Shown here: positions 59,173-64,000 of the stretch, piece by piece
Position numbering within the stretch: the first letter of the stretch is position 1
How the letters are laid out: the number at the start of each line of letters is the position of its first letter
Origin: Bretschneidera sinensis
Lineage: Eukaryota; Streptophyta; Magnoliopsida; Brassicales; Akaniaceae
Assembly (NCBI GenBank): GCA_023935145.1
Contig: CM043705.1
Location: 52,274,084-52,338,083, forward strand
Length of the DNA stretch: 64,000 bases
Direction of reading: 5' to 3'
Translations under genes and position numbers: made by a program
The notes under the pieces: generated by a model
Databases searched by the model: none
Seen by the model: the letters and a program-made list of their open reading frames with translations, nothing else
Told to the model about the DNA's origin: nothing

Positions 59173-59843
59173 GTCTATATCTTTATTATGTACTTAGTGT
59201 TTTTCAGTTCTTATCACATAGCACGGACATATCATATATTATTTTATCTTAGTTATGGCTCTATGAAACCCGTTTGTATATTGACTTTTTATATATAATG
59301 ATGTATTTATATTAGCCATATTTCTTGCATTTATTTACGCTATTTGTGATATGTTAGCTCCGTTTTAAAACTCTGTTTAGCCACTAAACTGCTCTAAAAT
59401 GCTTATACGTGTATGAAAACTTCCGGTTCTTCCCGGGAAGGCTTCTGAAACTCGAATAAAGCCAAATTTTCGCGTACAAGTTCGGTTTCTTATGCTCTAG
59501 ATGATTGTATTGGCTAAATAGCTTATTTTTTGTGTTATGCCCCCTTTGGTTGCTATTGTCAAAACGGGGAAGAAAATGAGAAAAACGATAAAATCTAAGT
59601 CAACGCAACCAATGCATAGATTTAGGGGGAGCATTGTTCCATAGTATTATAAAAATGTTTATTGATTGGTTGAGTTTGATTCTAGATTGGTTGAAAGATA
59701 TATAAACTGTGTTTGCTTGTTTACGGGGTGGTTTTACTCGAAAAATAGAGGAGACTCTGTCCAATTTTTTGTAAAATCCTAACACTTAGCTTTTCAAATT
59801 GTTTTCACTTTACTAGTTTTATTATCATCAAAAATGGGGAGAT
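59173..59843 (+). other. 3' non-coding region with purine tracts, right copy
   Basis: TTTAGGGGGAGCATTG recurs at about 59622-59637. The main tract before the LTR has decayed to AAAAATGGGGAGA. Confidence 0.7.
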
Positions 59844-61054
59844 TGTTGACCCTCGCCTGTATTTTAATGATAGTAAAACACAACTGTTATTTATCTAACA
59901 AGTTTAAGCTAAGTTTTATTAAGGATCAAACACATTCAACCAAGGAACAAAGTGCAAGAACTCGAACCAAATCAAGTATCAAGTGAAGACTGAAGATCTA
60001 GTATAGGTCTTAAGATTTAGAACCAATGTAAGTCTCACTTATACATTGTATTAGCTTGTTCAATGGCTCAAACACAAAAGATTTTATATGTTTTTAATAA
60101 AAAAACAGAATAAAAACTGGGTTGGAAGACAACCCAGTCGACTGGGTACATATACCAGTCGACTGGTATATGGGACAGAAGGTCCCAAGTCGACTGGTAA
60201 TTGGACAATAAGTCCCCAGTCGACTGGATGAACCAACCCAGTCGACTGGTAAAATGGATAAAAAGTCCCCAATCGACTGGATGATATATACCAGTCGACT
60301 GGATACCCAAAAGGTCTGAAAACGTGATTTTTTCAAGAGAACCCAGTCGACTGGTATCTCGACCCAGTCGACTAGTAGTTCAAAAATATGACTGTTGGAC
60401 TCCAAATCTAAACGTTTTAAAGTAAATATTTTTCAAATTAAAGTCATAAACGACCATATTAATTGATTGCTATATAAACCCATTCAGTTAAGCATTCAAT
60501 AACAAGCTGCATATATTCAAAAAGAGTTGATCTCACATAATCAAGTTTTTATACTCTTGAAACACAAAAAGCTTTGAAATAATCTTGTTGAGACATTTAT
60601 TCAAGTTTTACTTTGAAATAGAGACATTTCTGTTGTAATAAGCTTTCATTTGCTGTCTCTCTACCTTTTACTTTACACCATCTTTGTAAAGTGATTACTT
60701 CCGAGAGGAAGGGGAAACTTTCGAAAGGAAGGGGATTGTTCGGTTTAAGCAATTCCTGTAATTTGCTTGTGTACGGTTTGTGCAACACCCGGCTAAGTTG
60801 TGCGACTAAGTTTTCTTAGTGGATTACTTCATAGAGTTCCTTGAAGAGAGTGGACGTAGGGTTGGAACGAATCCGATATTGCCGAACCACTATAAACTGT
60901 GTTTGCATCCTCTTTCCTTAAACTCTTTATTTACAGCTCATTACTTGTATTAATTGTTTGCTGCTTATCAGTTTTTATAAACTTGTATTAATTCCGCAAA
61001 AAGTTTTTAAAAACCCAATTCACCCCCCCTCTTGGGTTGAAACCTTGAGCTACA
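59844..61054 (+). repeat. Right LTR of the Sirevirus block
   Basis: It starts TGTTGACCCTCG and ends CTTGAGCTACA. The palindrome array is at 60134-60375 and the TATA box TATATAAA at 60471-60478. It carries about 15 bases near 60903-60917 that are missing from the middle LTR. Confidence 0.93.
60134..60375 (+). promoter_or_regulatory. CCAGTCGACTGG array in LTR U3 (right LTR)
   Basis: Exact sites start at 60134, 60155, 60216, 60238, 60291 and 60343. Variants start at 60186, 60269 and 60364. Spacings are 21, 31, 30, 22, 31, 22, 52 and 21. Confidence 0.88.
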
Positions 61055-62230
61055 ATAATAAAAGTGATAAGTGAAATTCTTGATAAGCTATGGTTGATGT
61101 TTTGATACGAATTATGAGAAGATGAAATTTAATGGATCTTGATAAGTTTTTATGGATGATTTGATGTGATTTAGGATGAGAAAATTAATGAATTTTTTTT
61201 ATGTAATTTGAGAAAAATCACGATAACCAATTTAAATATTTGAATTCATGTTTGTTTTTTTTTTTATGTTATTGTTCAGATGCATATTTCATATCCTTGT
61301 TCATATGCATATGCATTAAATAAAAGAAAATAACCGAGAAGAGGCCGGTCTAATTGAAAAACTGTGACAGCCGGTATATTCTGGAAATAAAAGGGACACC
61401 CTTACAGCCGGTATTGCTAGAAATAAATACCGTGACAGCCAAGAAAAACTGGAAAGAAAAGAACCGGGAGGGGGCTGGTCTAAGATAATAAAAACATATC
61501 GATATATGGGAAGACGTTCCCTAATAATAATTCATGTATTACATCTGTTTTAAATATTGATTGCATTGCTGAAATACTAATATGTGGTTTGTTATTGTGA
61601 ATTTTATTTATAGATGAATGAATCTCACAGAAGTATGATATAATAAAAGCCATATAAATGGTCGACTTTATGTTATGAACCTCATTACGAGGTAATTATG
61701 AAATAATTATGGTCTTAAGGTGAACCAATAAATAAGAAGAAAAGATTGATAGAGAATGAGACTTATGATATATGTAGTGATAGTGGAATGCTAATATCAA
61801 GTTGTATGAGATATATATGATTAAATATTGAAAGACTATTTATACAGATTGAGTACTTCTAGTAAATTTAATTCACTGAGCTTGTGAAGCTCACCCCTCA
61901 TTGTACAATAATTTCAGGTAGCAGGCAGTGCAAATAGTTTAGTGAGTTGAGGTTCAAACGAAATCATTTCTATAAGCCATGTACGTGTCAATATCCTCAG
62001 ACTAATGAGAAAATAAAATAAAAATTTATTTGTAAATATTCATGCATATTACGTTGTGTAAAATGTTTAAGTCAATATCATATTGATGTATCTCCTCTGT
62101 TAAGGGTTGAAGACTGATGTAAAAATTTCTATTGGTGTTATTTTTATTGTTTCATATATGTATCGTGCTAGGATTTTCAAAATGTGATGACACCATTTCG
62201 GGAGTGGCCAACCCGGGATGGGTCGTTACA
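61055..62230 (+). repeat. Right part of the split chromovirus-like 5' LTR
   Basis: It includes several CCGGTA/GACAGCCGGTA blocks near 61340-61490 and ends GGGTCGTTACA. The left part is 47224-47438. Confidence 0.6.
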
Positions 62231-62234
62231 ATTT

Positions 62235-62246
62235 TGGTATCAGAGT
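62235..62246 (+). other. Primer-binding site, tRNA-Met type (Gypsy element)
   Basis: TGGTATCAGAGT lies four bases after the LTR end and differs from the tRNA-Met complement at its last base. Confidence 0.85.
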
Positions 62247-62311
62247 ATTAGGTTTTATAATTCTGTAGACTACATAAACAGAAAAAAAGTGAAAGAATAA
62301 AATAAATTATA

Positions 62312-63570
62312 TTTTAATGAATAGTCTGAGGATGACATGTAGACACACTAGAGCTAGTGTTAGAGTTGTTGATTTGAGAGGGCGTGGTAGGTCTCCAATA
62401 TTCTTGACAAGTCGAGGTTGAATCTGAATCTGTGGTTTCTAGAAGGGAACATGTTAAAAGTATAATTGATATTAGTAAAGGTGTGAGAGAATCTGAAGTT
62501 GAAAAAGATGAGCTAAGAAAAGCTCTTACACATGCTCTTAAGAAATGAAGGTAACAGATGATAGAATTGATAGCTTATAGCATAGACTTAATGAACAAGC
62601 TAGAGCAGTGCCTGAGGTTGTTGTAAATCCAGTAATGATAAATGTTAAAAAGGGAAAAAATGAGTTTATACACAAGACGCAGAGAGATTGTTTTGTTAGA
62701 TGTATTAAGTTGAATATCTTGTTGTTTAAAGGATCTATGAATCCTTTTAAGCCTGAGTTTTGGAAGAATCATGTAGAGAGATTTATTTGGTATTTTACCA
62801 ATGACTGTTAGGCAGATGGTCGTCTTTGCTACATTCAAGTTAGAGAAAGAGGCCCTAGAATGGTAAGAGGATATTCTTCACAAGGTAAGTACAGATATTG
62901 ATAGACCCTTAACCTGGAATAGGTTTAAGGAGATTTTCCTTGATAAATACTTTCCTTATATCTTTAGAGCACAACAAGATAGAAATTTTATTTGAGACAA
63001 ATGTATTGACTATGACTCAATATGATAAGAGATTTGTGGCTTTATCAAGGTTTGTACCGGGAATGGTAGACCTAGAGGAGAAGAAGTATAAAAGGTTCAT
63101 AGATGAACTATGTTTTAAGATTTGATCAAAACCATCTTACATGAGGTATATGAATTATGTCAGATTAGTGGATAAAACACTTCAGATTGAGAAGGATGTG
63201 ATGGAAATTAGAGGTAGGAGGAATCGACAAAAAATGTCAAGATTTGAAGAATCCAAAGGTGGTACCAGTATGAGTGTGCAGGGTGGGAAACCACCCAGAT
63301 GAGGCATTCACTGTCATAGGGAATTGAAGTACAAAGTCAGAAGCAAGCAGGATATGTTACTTCTGTAGCTCATAATACTATTGGTGGGACCCTTAGATTT
63401 GGGAGACAGGTTATGGAAATTGGGAGTCATGGAAGAGAAAGTAAGTATGCCACTAAGGGGAAGTGGTAATCTGGCGTATGATTAAGAGACAAAAGTTTGT
63501 TATAGATATATTCAGATAAGATATTTATCACAGAATTGTCAAAATTTGAAGTGTTTTATGTGTAGAGAAG
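62312..63570 (+). pseudogene. Chromovirus-like gag, heavily decayed
   Basis: Fragments such as MNPFKPEFWKNHVERFIWYF (near 62737) and MIRDLWLYQG-type pieces occur. A shortened zinc knuckle (CFMCREGGHINVC, about 63550-63590) is also present. They follow the order of Gypsy gag, but frames change many times. Confidence 0.6.
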
Positions 63571-64000
63571 GTGGACATATCAATGTTTGTGGATCTTGGT
63601 GCAATCCATTCTTTTGCATCCAGTATTCATATGAAGTCTATTGAAGTATATATTAGTCCTTTGATACAAAATATTTTTGTTGAAGTTCTCACTAGAGATA
63701 GAGTGATAATCAAAAATGCTTACAAGGGTTGTGCAATTTGTATCAGTGAAAGAGAATTTGAAGCTAATTTATCATCTTTGAATATGATATAATTTTATTT
63801 AATTTTGAGAATGAATTGGTTATCAACGTATTACGCTTGGATTGATTATCCCAGAAAAAAGGTAGTGTTCAAGATATGGACATGAGGAGTTTAACTTTCA
63901 GGGAAAACATAAGATACTCTCGAACTATTTATTTTGCTCTTACCACTAGGAGATGGTTAAAGAAGGGTTGTAATGAATATTTGGCATACATAATGGATTC
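63571..64000 (+). pseudogene. Chromovirus-like protease start, cut by window end
   Basis: The frame reads FVDLGAIHSFAS, matching the D-S-G-A-T-H-S-F type protease site with Leu for Ser. After a break it continues as MNWLSTYYA-like and DYPRKKVVFKIWT. The protease directly abuts the knuckle, so the usual gag-protease spacer is lost. Confidence 0.65.

Larger units (their letters stand above)
47439..61054 (+). mobile_element. Sirevirus-type Ty1/Copia block: partial internal region - LTR - full internal region - LTR
   Basis: The order is: end of pol and ORF3 of one copy (47456-50853), a 1201-bp LTR (50854-52054), a complete internal region (52055-59843) and a 1211-bp LTR (59844-61054). The segments 47456-52054 and 56478-61054 are long direct repeats of about 4.6 kb. 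The middle LTR has both an upstream polypurine tract and a downstream primer site, so it serves as 3' LTR for the left copy and 5' LTR for the right one. About 10 differences in the first 230 LTR bases were counted by eye. The extra ORF after pol, repeated palindromes in U3, several GGGGGA tracts and the tRNA-Met primer fit Sireviruses (SIRE/Maximus). Confidence 0.9.
47224..64000 (+). mobile_element. Chromovirus-like Ty3/Gypsy element; 5' LTR split by the Sirevirus block
   Basis: The LTR appears to start TGTAATACCCGTAATC at 47224. It is interrupted between 47438 and 61055, and ends ACCCGGGATGGGTCGTTACA at 62230; it totals roughly 1.4 kb. A tRNA-Met primer site (TGGTATCAGAGT) follows at 62235-62246, then decayed gag and protease to the window end. 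The ending of the LTR and the primer suit Tekay/Del-type elements. The right end lies outside the window. Confidence 0.7.

Noticed and set aside
48384..60375. Regular short repeats resembling a CRISPR array
   Set aside because: The repeats are 12-bp palindromes with short related spacers inside eukaryotic LTRs; no cas genes and the host is a plant.
60068..60405. Minus-strand frames with repeated PVDW and TSRLG motifs
   Set aside because: They arise from translating the palindrome array in different frames; the array is non-coding U3 DNA.

Overview
This window looks like a gene-poor, transposon-rich stretch of a eudicot chromosome. The base composition is AT-rich, the one ordinary gene is a spliced WRKY transcription factor resembling Arabidopsis WRKY57, and most of the rest is LTR retrotransposon in nested layers. 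No rRNA, tRNA, CRISPR or prokaryotic operon was seen. The species cannot be fixed from the sequence.

Bases 1-21.5 kb are a nest of Ty3/Gypsy elements. An older plus-strand Athila-like element (parts at 1474-1913 and 18861-20535) was split by a minus-strand Athila-like element (1914-18855, target duplication GAGGC). That element was in turn split by a plus-strand gag-only derivative (6555-13006, target duplication GCCAG). LTR divergence counted by eye agrees with this order: about 6-7% for the middle element and about 3% for the inner one. The oldest element itself sits in a 48-bp minisatellite that precedes a Tat/Retand-like LTR (20872-~21474).

Bases 22.8-34.4 kb hold an old Ty1/Copia Tork-type element (23305-28694), an ORF1-only LINE on the minus strand (29599-31920), and other LINE scraps. 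The WRKY57-like gene occupies 37895-41610 on the minus strand (three exons, 315 codons), with long intergenic DNA on both sides.

From 46.8 kb onward there is a Cassandra-like TRIM relic, then a Gypsy (chromovirus-like) element whose 5' LTR is split by a Sirevirus-type Ty1/Copia block (47439-61054). The block is arranged partial internal region - LTR - full internal region - LTR. Each internal part carries an extra ORF after pol (ORF3, 418 codons if its stop is ignored).

The most striking signal is not a gene. The Sirevirus LTRs and the DNA just upstream of ORF3 carry arrays of the perfect palindrome CCAGTCGACTGG. The Athila-like LTRs and the DNA upstream of their own extra ORF carry arrays of a different CpG-centred palindrome (GCCGCGGC). 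In both unrelated superfamilies most start-to-start spacings are 21-22, 30-31, 42-43 or 52 bp, close to whole turns of the DNA helix, and a TATA-like box follows. The extra ORFs of the two families also look related. This suggests a regulatory module (a phased palindrome array in the LTR and in an internal promoter, plus the accessory protein) shared across two retrotransposon superfamilies. The shared protein domain and any binding function are inference.
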